DNA of 64,000 bases from Klebsormidium nitens (lineage: Eukaryota > Streptophyta > Klebsormidiophyceae > Klebsormidiales > Klebsormidiaceae), in NCBI GenBank assembly GCA_000708835.1, contig DF237277.1:1-64000 (forward strand), written 5' to 3'. The position numbers and the translations under genes are program-made. Below are positions 21,101 through 31,800 of the stretch, one piece after another; position 1 is the stretch's first letter, and each line of letters begins with the position of its first letter. A model generated the notes under the pieces. The model saw only the letters and a program-made list of their open reading frames with translations, was not told the DNA's origin and ran no database searches.

Positions 21101-24100
21101 GGTAGCCAATCAAGGCGGGCGCCGTGATCGAGTCCAGCCCGCCGCTGACAACGCTCCGGAAAATCTCGCTGAACAGTCTATAGAGCACAGGAAGGAACAA
21201 GTGTTATCCAAGCTTGGTTCGTGGTTGGTTATAGTGCCCTTCTACGAAGGAAACGAGGTTCACTGCTGGTTCGATGCCTTTCGATCAGTCGTTTTCTGTG
21301 AGGGAGTCCAAATCATAGATTGTTAGAACTGGTAATCAAGCCGACATTGCAGGGCTTTTATTGCTCGTGGTCCGAGTGCGGAGCAGTAAAGCGGTGGAGG
21401 AGGCTGGAGTAAGTTTCAGACCATCAATCATCACCATTTATTCATATTCCATGTACTCAACCAATTGAAAGATCTCACAGACCCCACGCTCAAGCAAGCT
21501 CGGCCGAAGAGCTCGCTCACGTTGATGTGGAATCAATCATAAACATCGCACTTCGTTGTCGGACACTTGGAGAGTTTAGGTAGTCCTCTAAGTTGGTCTG
21601 GAACCTTCAACGCAGGCGGATGGGTCATTCAAGCGGATGCCGTTTCGTTCCCTCTTTTTTGAATTCCGTCGGTGGAGTCCCATTATTCGCGGTCCGGAAA
21701 GGCACGAGAAAGTGAAGCAACAGACCCATGACTGTCTCAAGGCCGTTACGCGCAGGGACTAAATTTTGCAGCGCCAGTCTGCATGGCGCTGCAAGAATCT
21801 TGGGTTTCGACGATATGCTTCAATCTCGGTCATTCTACAACAGCTCGATAAGTTCGTCGAAACGATCCTGTGAGCCCTGCGTGTGAGGGCCCGAGAGTGG
21901 AAAGCTCACTGGGGTCATGCGTGCAGTCCTAGTCTAGTTGGTTATGACGTTCATTTTACACCCCTCCCAGATGGGCCCGAAACCAGTTCAAAATTCACGA
22001 GTTCAGTCCTCGCAGATGTATACATACTTCACCGTTAATTCTTGCGGGAAAGAAAAGAAAAAGAATAAAAGACTGTATACATACTTCACCGTTTTTCCTT
22101 GCGGGAAAGAAAAGATAAAGAACCAAAACATAAAAAAGAACAGAAAGAAGAAAGAAAAGTAAAGAAGAAAGAAGAAAGAAAGAGGACAAAGAAGAAAGAA
22201 GAAAGATAGAGGACAAAGAAGAAAGAGAAAGAAGAGGACAACAGAAAAAAGAGAGAAGAAAAGAGAAGCTCACTTTGCACCGTATCCCAGCAGACAGTTC
22301 TGCGGCACAGCCGCCGTCTCCACCTGCTTGCGATCTTCGGGCTCCTTTGCGGTTGCCGCCCCGTTGAAATCGTGCAGCTCGTTGAGCAGCTTCTGTAGCA
22401 GCACCTCTTCCGTTGCGGAGAGTGGCACAGTCGATGAAGTTGGGTCTTCCTCCAATTCTAGGTACCACGTGTTAGGTTCCTTGTCGTCCAAAGCCATGAA
22501 CCACAGCACCTGATAATCCACAGGAAAAAGTCAGTGTTAACCAAGCTTGGTTCGTGGTTGGTTGAGTGCACATCTACCAGGGAAACGTGAATTGTGTTTG
22601 GCTCCGTGCCCTTCAACCAATCGTGGTCAAGGCCAAGATTTTGCGAGGAGACCAGACTCGTGTAAGTCATAGGCCTTGCAGATTTGTTTCACCGGTTTTG
22701 CAGCAGCACTTTTCCTCCTGCTCGGAAAGAATATCTCACAAGATATCGAAGTTCTAAATGCTGGGTGCTGCTGCCTCAACAAGGACCGCCAAAGAGATGC
22801 TCGGAGGAGGAGTTGATAAAACACGTGGTGCAACGTTTGCAGCACATCTCTTTGGGTGAGAGAGGTATCAGATTGTCAGCTTTTCCTTTTTTCTTTCTTC
22901 TATTTCTTTCCCCGCAGCGAGGATTGCTCAACTTCTGCAAAAGGCGTTCTCTGCAGAGAGAAGCTGGTTCCGCAAGCAGTGTCTTCCTCCAACTTGAGAA
23001 TCAAGTACTGGTGAGATCCCAACCTTTTTCCATCTCGAGACAAGACTCTCTACAATCACCCGCTTGAGGAAGCGTCTTCTAGAATCCCTGAATCAGGATA
23101 CACCCTTAATGTACCCGGCGATCTCTTAAGTAAGATTGCCACAGGATGCCAACGTGCCTGCGATCTTAAGTAAGATTGCCACAGGATGCCAACGTGCCTG
23201 CGATCTTAAGTAAGATTGCCACAGGATGCCAACGTGCCTGCGATCATGAAAAGAGGCAATTGAAAGCTTTTCTGACTTACGATGAAATCCTTGTACCCAT
23301 TTTCCGCCATCACTTCTTGCAGCGACTTCCCTTGGGCCTTCCCGTTCTTCCACGCGTTCGCAAGATCCGTCAGTTTCGCAATGCTCTCGTAGGCGGTCAG
23401 CGAGGTCCTGGTCCGCTTGATGACGGGTTGCGGGACGATCTCGAACGTGAGGCGAGTGACGATGCCCAATTGACCGACATTGACCTGCAGAGATCAACTT
23501 CAGCCATATACTTGGAAGTCAAACCCGAAGATTAAGAGCCCTCTGCCCAGCAGGCAGGAGGAGGTACAGATCAATTTGCACAAGTCTCATTTCAAACTGA
23601 GAAAGGGTTCCGTACCAAAACCCAGCGGCACGAACGAGGACTTCACAGGAAGCAACTAGTAATACCGTTTCCTCAACATCCAGTTTGAGAAGATACGTGC
23701 ATCAGAGTACTGCGAGAGCGACACGCTTAAACTTTTCAAAGGGCGCTTTGCAGTGGAACAGACCTATCGAGCAGCTGAGGAGAAGCGCGACTGAACGGAG
23801 ACGCAAGGAGCTGACTGGCCGCTATGCAGAAACGAGTATTGACAGCGCAGCCAACCCGAGTAATCAGAGTTTGGCAAGGAAGAATAAGCTGCTCCAATTT
23901 TGAAGTATGACCTGCTCACCTGAAGCGCTTTGAAAAGGTGCGGGTTGTCCTCCTTGGTAAAGTGCTTCTCTGTCCCGTTGGCTAGGATGACGTCAATTGC
24001 AACGACCTGCCGCCCAGAATGACGACAGACTTAAAATCTCGAACTCGAGCATTGGCCAAGGTAAGGCTTTTATGCATGTCATCTTGAGAGTTGAGCGCGT

Positions 24101-26952
24101 GATCAACATTCGTACTGCCCCACTTTGAGCTATCCGGATTTCAGGCCCCAGCACATATTGAAAGACCAGTCAAACAAGTTGGTTTTTGAGCCTGCCGGCA
24201 GATCAGGAGAAGGTCTTGCACTACAAGAATCTGATGTGCCTTATGCAGCTAATCCCACCGAGAACGACAAGAGGACTTCCGATACCACCTACTAGACGAG
24301 TACAGATGTGCCGGCTCCCAAATGTCAATGTCCTGAAACTTCACTAATCTGAGATGAGCAAAAAGCCCATCCCCGTGGGAAGTTGGAGCTCAAGATTGCT
24401 TTGAGGCTCTTTCCATTTTGACCTTGACCTAGTTATCCAAAGTTTCTCTCTCGAAGTGCTTTTGCATTTCTGAGCGGCAATGTGAGCGAGACGGAAATGC
24501 AGAGGCTTGACCTGGCTCGAGAGAGTGCTGTGCTTCTGACTGCTGCCGTGGGTGGAAGTAGCAACTCCACCGCCTACAGTTACGTCCATGATCTGAGACA
24601 CACCCTTGAGGAAATAGCCCGGTTCATACTGTGGAAGCCTGTAGAATAAGGATGCGGATTAGGTTCTGGCATCTTGAAAAGGGATATATCACCCTGTGAA
24701 ACGCCCAGCAGATACTGGCCTGGCTCATGTTGAGGGAGCCTGCAATGTTGTGAAAGGTATGAGGGCCTTGTATGATTGGAATGTTGACGATAAGCTATAT
24801 GGGGACTGAGACGCGCCGTTGAGGAAACAGTCAACTGGTCTCTTGAATGGACAATGCAGAGTTTGTCGTGTGACATTTGATAAGGACGACAACTATCAAG
24901 TGCATATACGCCCTTGAAAAGATAGCCTGGGAAAGTGAGCAGAGAAACAAGCAGAGCGCGCACTGAACTCCTTACAAGTGCCATCCATAACGGGCTCAAA
25001 TCCAATCTTATCACAAGCAAGGCAAGCATGGCCTTTTGACAGGGAAGAGAGTCTTGAACCCCAGGATTACTAGGTGAAAGGCGTGCCCTTTGCCTGCGAG
25101 GAGGTCAGATAGGCAAGGAATTGGAGCAATGGGGCTGATAGATTCGTGACACCATGCAAGTTACACAACCAGGCGCACCTCAACACTCCTGGGAAAAAGT
25201 AGGTAGTGCTCACTCGCTGTAAGGCGTATCCTTTGACAGCAAGAAGGCCGGGTACGCCAGGAAATTAAGCAGGGTGCGCAGCGGCACTCCTGCGTCGACC
25301 GTCACGAGCAGGTTCTCCTTGTCGACCTGGATGGGGAACTCGGGACTGCCTGTGTCCCAGTCAGAAGGATCCTCAGTGAACCTGCAGGACAATGGGAAAG
25401 AGGCTTTGTAGGCGGGTTCGTGTTCGTCCTTTGTGGCACTCGGACAATGCCTTGCTGGATTGTCCTGTGAAATGCACATGCCGATGTTGACATCAGACAA
25501 GATGCCAGTCTATAAGGGGCGTTGTTTGGGGAATTACAGAATTTTGGGAGCCTTTCCACTGTTCCCATTTTGCCTGAGCGATAGCCTCCTTGTCTTTCCT
25601 CCAAAGATACATTGAATGTGTCAAGGCCTGGGGAAGGCTGACATCAGGTCAAATTGTACTTTAGATCCCACAATGCTCATGTTGACAAAAGACATGATGT
25701 TGATCCAGAGAAGCACTGTTTCAGGAACACAGAGTTATGGAAGCCTTTGAACTGTTCTTATGTTGCCTGAGCCATCCGTTCCTCACCTATCCCCCAGAAA
25801 GAGATTGAATGTCAAGGTCTAGAAAAGAGGGACGTCACCGTCGCTTGTCGTTCACATTCCACACGCAAATGTCGACAACAGGCAGGATGTTACTCCACAT
25901 AAGAGCCCTTTTTAAGGAACAGAGATATATAAAAGCCTCTAAATTGTCCCCATTTTGCCTGAGCGATCAGTTCCTCAACTTTCCTCCAAAGACAGATTAA
26001 TGTCAAGGTCTGGGGAATGCTGACATCAGCCAGACAACTCACAGTGGCCTCAAGTTGGTGAGCTCTGTCATTGCAATCCCAATTGAGTTGGGAAGCGCCT
26101 CAGGGCAGAACTGCTCTGCGTTCCACGACAGGCCAGCACCGACGGCCTTGACGCTGGAGTGGTCACGGACAAGAGCCTTGACGTCCTCCAGCGTCTTCGG
26201 GCGCCCCATCGAACATTCGTTAGGGCATTCGTAGAGCCCTGAGAAGAAAGGTGCATAATGTCAACATTGCATTACTGAAGGGAAGGGTATCTCCAAAGCT
26301 CATCCCTGAATCCTAGGGTCTATTTGACAGGTGATTTCGACCATCTGACAATTGCTGATTGATTCAAAGGCTGTCCATTCTGAATTTCCGGTTCACTCTC
26401 GACTTTCTGCCAAAGCAATCTGGGCCAATCATCAGATTTCGAAGCTGCTTAAGTTTTATAATTGGTGCATTTGGAGCGGTGTGGTTAGAGGTGTGGAATT
26501 GGAGCTGGCAAACGGTGCTGGCAAGTTTCCTGCCCCGTACAGCTGGGACCCTTCTTGTCAAATGTTTGGCAATACATAGGTGTCACAAGCAAGGTCCTTC
26601 TTCCAGCTGTCACTAAGTAGGACTTTTTAGAACCTTTAAGAGCAATCATTCGACCAGCTGCCCCCTTGATAGTGGACCATCTTGACGAGAAGCCATTGCA
26701 GCTCACAGCTGGACTGCAGTAATTCCTCAGCTTGACATTTGACTCCACGTTCAATTGAATCGCAGAAAGCTGGCCACAATGCTCACCTTGGAAGTTGGAC
26801 AACTCATAAGGAATCCCGCAGTAGCCAACGAACGGAATGCTGGGAATCCTTAGGCAACCAGTCCCGTTGTATCCAAAGAGCCAAGGAAATCTAGACGATG
26901 CATGCGCCGTGCAGGGAAGGAGGGCCAGCAGGAGAAAGGCGACAAGGGCCAT
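18197..26952 (-). CDS. secreted FAD-linked gulono/galactono-lactone oxidase-like protein
   Basis: Eleven exons fit in phase, 5' to 3': 26952-26787, 26238-26043, 25381-25214, 24638-24512, 24006-23920, 23484-23281, 22509-22274, 21177-20997, 20354-20172, 19218-19084 and 18412-18197, about 632 residues. A signal peptide (MALVAFLLLALLPCTAHA) is followed by the VAO-type FAD domain: KAVGAGLSWN, VDAGVPLRTLLNFLA, VTVGGGVATSTHGSSQKHSTLSSQ, VVAIDVILANGTE and VGQLGIVTRLTFEIVPQ. The C-terminal ALO-type domain includes LHWGKAG, matching the HWxK motif of aldonolactone oxidoreductases, and ends in a cysteine-rich tail (DCCTADGFSPLCTCDPG) as in plant GulLO proteins. In the PP loop, Leu stands where covalent-FAD enzymes have His, so FAD is probably non-covalent. 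The likely reaction is oxidation of an aldonolactone such as L-gulono-1,4-lactone in the secretory path or apoplast. The exact substrate is not shown. Confidence 0.85.
20335..20705 (-). repeat. five tandem copies of a 3' splice junction
   Basis: Five units of about 74-80 bases lie in tandem. On the coding (minus) strand each contains a version of 'ctgtcag' followed by 'atgctggtgttctt'. The most 3' copy is the real acceptor of exon 9 (reading MLEFFEE). Upstream copies sit in the preceding intron near 20430, 20510, 20585 and 20660. Four of the five keep the AG. The second has lost it. Confidence 0.8.
22015..22112 (-). repeat. tandem duplication in intron
   Basis: 'gtatacatacttcaccgtt' plus a 'cttgcgggaaagaaaag' stretch occurs at about 22017 and again at 22073, two units of roughly 56 bases inside the intron between exons 7 and 8 of the flavoprotein gene. 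Confidence 0.8.
22118..22268 (-). repeat. GA-rich (CT-rich on the coding strand) microsatellite next to a 5' splice site
   Basis: About 150 bases of almost pure purine (gaagaaagaaagaggac units) on the plus strand. On the coding strand it is a polypyrimidine tract that starts within ten bases of the exon 7 donor at 22273, an unusual place because such tracts normally precede acceptors. Confidence 0.9.
23123..23244 (-). repeat. three perfect 40-bp tandem repeats in intron
   Basis: The 40-base unit beginning 'gatcttaagtaagattgcc' is repeated three times, with the first copy slightly altered at its left edge. It lies about 40 bases past the 3' end of exon 6 (23281), inside the intron. Confidence 0.95.
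24640..25110 (-). repeat. degenerate copies of an exon edge within intron
   Basis: Several stretches on the coding strand resemble the end of exon 3 or the start of exon 4. 24690-24750 reads LPQHEPGQYLLGVSQ beside the true LPQYEPGYFLKGVSQ of exon 4, 24895-24930 reads FPGYLFKGV, and 25075-25115 parallels the exon 3 end (aattcctggcgta...gtcaaaggatacgcc). They are not needed for the model and look like duplicated, decaying exon fragments. Confidence 0.5.
25490..26015 (-). repeat. three degenerate ~190-bp tandem repeats in intron 2
   Basis: Three units (about 25490-25640, 25690-25820, 25880-26015) share 'gaca.gatg', 'aagcct.t..a.tgttc', 'ttgcctgagc.at', 'cctcaactttcctccaaaga' and 'tgtcaaggtctgg'. 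They fill the intron between exons 2 and 3 of the flavoprotein gene. No coding frame is conserved among them. Confidence 0.75.
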
Positions 26953-28822
26953 CTTTTAGCATGTGACGGCACGACTTCTCGTATGCAGATGGATTGCAAT
27001 GGGCGGCTTTGGTCTGAGCACAACTGTGGACGCTCAGGAATGGATTGAAGCATTGCCTTGCATTACGTTTTCTTGGAAGAACCCTCAACAAACAGCGAAG
27101 CTGCCAGACCCAGATCAGTCCTCCTCAGGCTTTCCTGCTTTGTCGAACTGGACTCTGCACATTGCAGTGGACAGAGCGAATTGGCGCCCATGCAACCTTT
27201 TGCCACTGAGGAAAAATGCATAATGCACATATGTGCAATAATGGCTGGGTTTTCTCTCTGTCCACGCTGGCAGCCAGGCTAGGCACGTGGGCCGGAACCC
27301 GAACCCTTAGGCTTCAGTAATTCGAAAACAGTTCCTTCGCGCCGAGCGCGGCCGGCCGGGTCCGACTTCCAATGCGCCATGCACACTTCAATTTGGCAGT
27401 GCCATTGGGGCCACTACAAAGCTGGCCGGCCGCCACCCAGCCAGATACTTCTTTGCTTCTTCATGCGCCAATGGCACGCGAAAATGACTTTAGACCAATG
27501 AACGGAGCCGGCCGCCAAAGCTTAGAACTAAACCACAATCGCTCTAGCAAGAAGGTCCAGTACTTAGGGAATCATGTCACAACAGTTCGGTTGTGCAAGG
27601 GCGTCCATGAGGCGTCCGGAACTCCAAACATTGGCCCTCGTTGAGGGTGCGCCGAGGGGGTGCTGGAGGCTGGTGGGGGTAACATCTAGAGGCAAATCTA
27701 CCCCTAGGTAAACTCGGGCATTTCAAAGAGAAGGGGGAGCTGGTAGCCGGTGATATATATTTTCCCGAGTTTCGGACGCCCAATGAGCAGAAATGTATTG
27801 ATAGGATGCCAAGACTGTGGTGGAAAGGTCCGTTCGATTAAGTCGATTAGATGGTCTAAGTGCACACAAGCTTCAAAGCATGCTATCTACATCACTGGCA
27901 TAATAGTAAGGCTAATGCGACTCTGTGAGACAAGCAGAGACAATTTCACACCATGATCAAATGCTACAAAGTACGTGCTCTACACACATAAATGACAAAC
28001 AAATTGTGCTTGACGCGCGAAAGGACTAGGACAGAGCTTGGAACCCCGGTCCCCGGTCCCTAGGTGAGTACCGTACTGCCATTGTGAATTCGCCTAAAAA
28101 TAATTATTTTTCGCCCCGGCGAAAATTTTCGGAAATTATTTGCTGCCCGATGCGAAAAGTCGAAATGAATAAACAGAGCTTTTCAGGCACAAAACACATG
28201 TTTTAGCGGGGGAAATAGCAAAAACGAAAATGAAAATTAATTCATTGCCCGGCGGCGAAAATGCAAAAAGTTTGAAAATAATCATTCGCGACCTCGGGGG
28301 GCGAATATACCTTTGGCAGTACGGGTACAATTCGTGCGGTGCTTACAATGCAGTGATTATAGGAAGCCTATGTGTATTGTGCAGCCAACTAGAACAAGTT
28401 GACAAGTGAGTTGCAACTGTCCATGAAATGGCCCGCCTGCGGCCATGCCATCATGCACGCGCGTGCTGATATAACAACCATGTGGGCATTAATTCTTGAC
28501 ATCCTGGAGCTGTCAGACTCATAGGACGGACTCAACCTGTACGGTATGTCTAACTAGCTCTATTCTAGTGTCACGAGTCCGACAGCTCCCCGCCCCATGC
28601 ATCGATGCACGTGTTAGAATCACTGACAATGTCGCTACCGTCAGAAAGGATGAAATAGCGCGTGTACCTTCCATGATTTACGGAGCAACATGTAAAGAAT
28701 CAATTTGACGGATTTGCTTGTCCGTTCAGGGTACAACAATACAGCGCATCGGCCTCCTAGTGTCGGCAACTCTGCCAGCTTCACCTTATTGCACCAATTC
28801 TATTGCACCAATTCCGGCCCCT
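26953..28822. other. intergenic; no gene seen
   Basis: Upstream of the flavoprotein gene and downstream of the PPR gene (both minus strand). GC-rich patches with 'ggccggcc' lie near 27340-27440. An AT-rich segment at 28085-28290 repeats motifs like 'cgaaaat..aaaa' and 'cccggcg'. No frame shows family features. Confidence 0.4.
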
Positions 28823-31800
28823 TTAGACTGCCGCCTCGAGTGCTTGCTCCGCTTCCTCCGCCCCGTCGCTTAGCGCAAGCTTCGCGCCCATGCCGTCCTC
28901 CATGAGCCACTCGCGCACATCGAACCCGTTGCCAACAAACCGCCCGGGGTTCTTCTCGCTGAACCGAAACGGCGCCTCCAGGGCCTCCAGCTGTTCCTCG
29001 ACCACCGCCCTCATCTCGCCCTTGGCCCACTTCCGGCCGTCGAACCCGGTAACAATCGCGATCCTTCCCGGGGCGCTTTCCCCGGCCAGAAATTCCTCTC
29101 GCGCGCGCTGTAGCCACAGGAACAATACCGCCTGGCCGGCCCCTTTGCCCAATCTCCGCACGTCCAGCGCCCACTCCTTGTCGCTCGCCTTGCTCACCGG
29201 CCGCCGGTCCTTAAACCCCCGCTGGAACCCCGGCCCGAGGAGCGCGCCCGCAACCAGACTCGCGCGCTTCTCCCACCCGAAGCTCCAGAGGGCGTCGCAA
29301 AGCGTGCTGAAGAACGCGAGGACCGTCTCGGGGGATTCCCCTCGGGCGGACTGCAGGGCCATCAGCGAGCGCGCGCGCGCCCGCACGGTGACGTCATCGA
29401 TTTTCGCCGCGAGCAGCTCGGACGTCGACGCAAAGAAGGCCGCGGGGAGGCGGGGGTGCCGTTTCTCACCGGCCGCATGCCGGGAAGAAACGGCGCTGTG
29501 AATGGGCGCCAGTGCCTGCGCACCAGTCGCTACTTCCGCGTTGATCTCTCCGCCGTTACCTGAATGCCCCTGTGCTAAATCGTTTTCTACAAGGAGGCCG
29601 TTTACCGCCCCCATCGGCGAAACCTCCTGTTCTTTTGCGGCCCGCGCCAACTGGCCGAGCGCATCGACGATCGCGTCCGTGATCTCCCAGTCGTTGACAC
29701 GTGCACACGTGTCCAGCACGATGTTGATCAGTACCACGTCTGGCGTGGCCCCCCTTCCGGCCATCTCCCGCAGCACCGGCGCCAACTCCGAGAACTGCCG
29801 GGCCTTGGCCAGCGCCTGGATGAGGACCTTATAAAGGGCCGCGTCGATCTGTCCACTTCCCTTGACTTCGACCCCCCAAGACCTGCTATCTGCATCCTTC
29901 GACTGGGCACTTCCGTTTTCCGTAGCGGACTCTGGCGACTGCAAAAGAGGCGCCTCAACAGGAACGGCCTCTTGCACAGCAGGGCCGGGCTCGTCAAACG
30001 TACCTTCTGCCTCGTTTTCGGGAAGCGTCCCCGAAAGATCTCCCGAAACAATCTCCTGGCACAGCGCCCGCATGCCTTCCAAAAAGCTCCCGTTGCCCCC
30101 CCTCAACTCCTCGCACCGCGCCGCCACCCACTCCGCCCCCCCCGTGTTCACGCACACCGACAGCAAGCGCGCCCGCGTCTCGTCCGACCGAAACACCCCC
30201 CCCTTCTCGAGCCGATCGACCCACCTCCTGGCCCGGCCAAAATCGCCCGCCAGCTCGCACCCCGCCAGGAGAGCGTTGACCACCCCCGCGTTGGGCTTGG
30301 TTCCGGAGCCCAGCAGATTTTCGAACGCCAGCTCAGCGTCTTCGAGCGCGCCCATTTGGGCGAAGCCGTTGACTAGGGCCCCGTACGTGGCGACGGTCGG
30401 CTTCTGACCGTCGTGCAGCATCTTCTCGAACAGAGACACCATCGCGGACGGTTCGGCTCTTTGGAGCGCGCGCGCCACCGCCTGGTTCGCTCGCGCCCAT
30501 GCGTCGATAGCTGCTGTATACGTGTACACGTTCGGGGGGATCCCCCGCTGCTGCATCTCGTCGATCAGCGCCAGCGCGTCCTCCCCGCGGGCGCGCGTGG
30601 TGAAGTGCGCGGTCCCTTCCGGCAGCTTCGAGCACGCCGCGATGGTTAGATTATACGAAACGCGGTCAGGCGTTAACCCCTCCCTCTCCATCTGCTCGCG
30701 CAGCGTCCAGATGCGGGCCATCTCAAGCCTCCCCTTCAAACAAGCCCGTATGGCCAGGTTGTAGCTGAAGACGTCGCGCGCCCCGATGCCAGCCAATCCG
30801 GACGCCCCACGTGGCAGCTCCAGGGTGAGTCCGTCCTTCCAGTGCTTGAGCCCCCCGCGCCGATCCACATCCCGGTGCAACCACTCCTGAAACGTCTGCT
30901 CCAACCAGCCAAAGTCTTCGCGCACGATGCCTGCATCTTCCCCCTCGTTCGGTCTCTTCTCTCGTACCGCTCCATCAAAATTTGCGCTCGTCCTTACCGG
31001 CCCCTCAACCTCCAAATCTGGGTCGCTGTATTCCGCCCAGTCCTCCAGATTCTCACCAGTGACCCAACCCCTCGTTTGTTCCGACGGCTCTCCTTCCCTC
31101 TTTGGCGAAACTACCCCTCCGTCTTTTCCCTCAGAGCAGCCAACCCCCGCTGGCCGCATCGCGTCAAAGACTGCCAGCGCCTCCTGCCACCGCCCCTCGT
31201 CCACATACGCCTCGAGCAGTGCGTTGCACACAAACGTCTCCGCCAGAGAACACTCCGCCGCAGCCTGCACCACCAATCCCGGAAGTGCTTCCGCCACTAC
31301 ACCCTCAGTCGCATCCGCCGTACTGCCTGCCGCCGGAACCCCACCTAACGCTCCCTGAACACCGGCCCTCCGGGTTCTGACGTCTTCTCCCAGGTGCGCG
31401 GCGTCGACAATCGAAACCGTGACGTCATCCGGTTTCTGAGAGGCGGCGAGATCAGCAAACAGCAGTCGTTCGACCTCGTCTAGACGCCCCACCGCCGCCG
31501 CAGCGGGGATGGCTTGTGCGACCAGGAAGCGGCTGGGTCTGCGCTTGGGGCGGCAGAGAGCCCACGCAGAGAAGAGGTATGGGGGCACAGGCTGGCCGTT
31601 GGAGCGGAGCTCCTTCATGACCTGCAAAAGGGGTATAAAACAGGTGAGATTGGGCAATGGGGCCGTTGCATTGGCTCGAAGGCGGCTGAGGCACGGGCCT
31701 CGTCACGAGCTGTCGTAGATAGAGACAAGAGGAGGTACCTCGGGAGCTGTCGCAATACCCAGCTCTTCACGTCAATCCCAGACAAAATACGGTCCGAAAC

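Noticed and set aside
25214-25381. Frameshift suspected at the end of flavoprotein exon 3
   Set aside because: An out-of-frame reading (AVKGYALQ) first looked better, but splicing from 25214 to 24638 keeps phase and gives a continuous FAD-domain sequence, so no frameshift is needed.
22017-26015. CRISPR-like array in the flavoprotein gene
   Set aside because: The repeats are contiguous tandem units without unique spacers, of differing length, and lie inside introns of a eukaryotic gene.
28890-30407. Plus-strand ORFs over the PPR exon
   Set aside because: High-GC antisense shadows of clear PPR repeats; no domain of their own.
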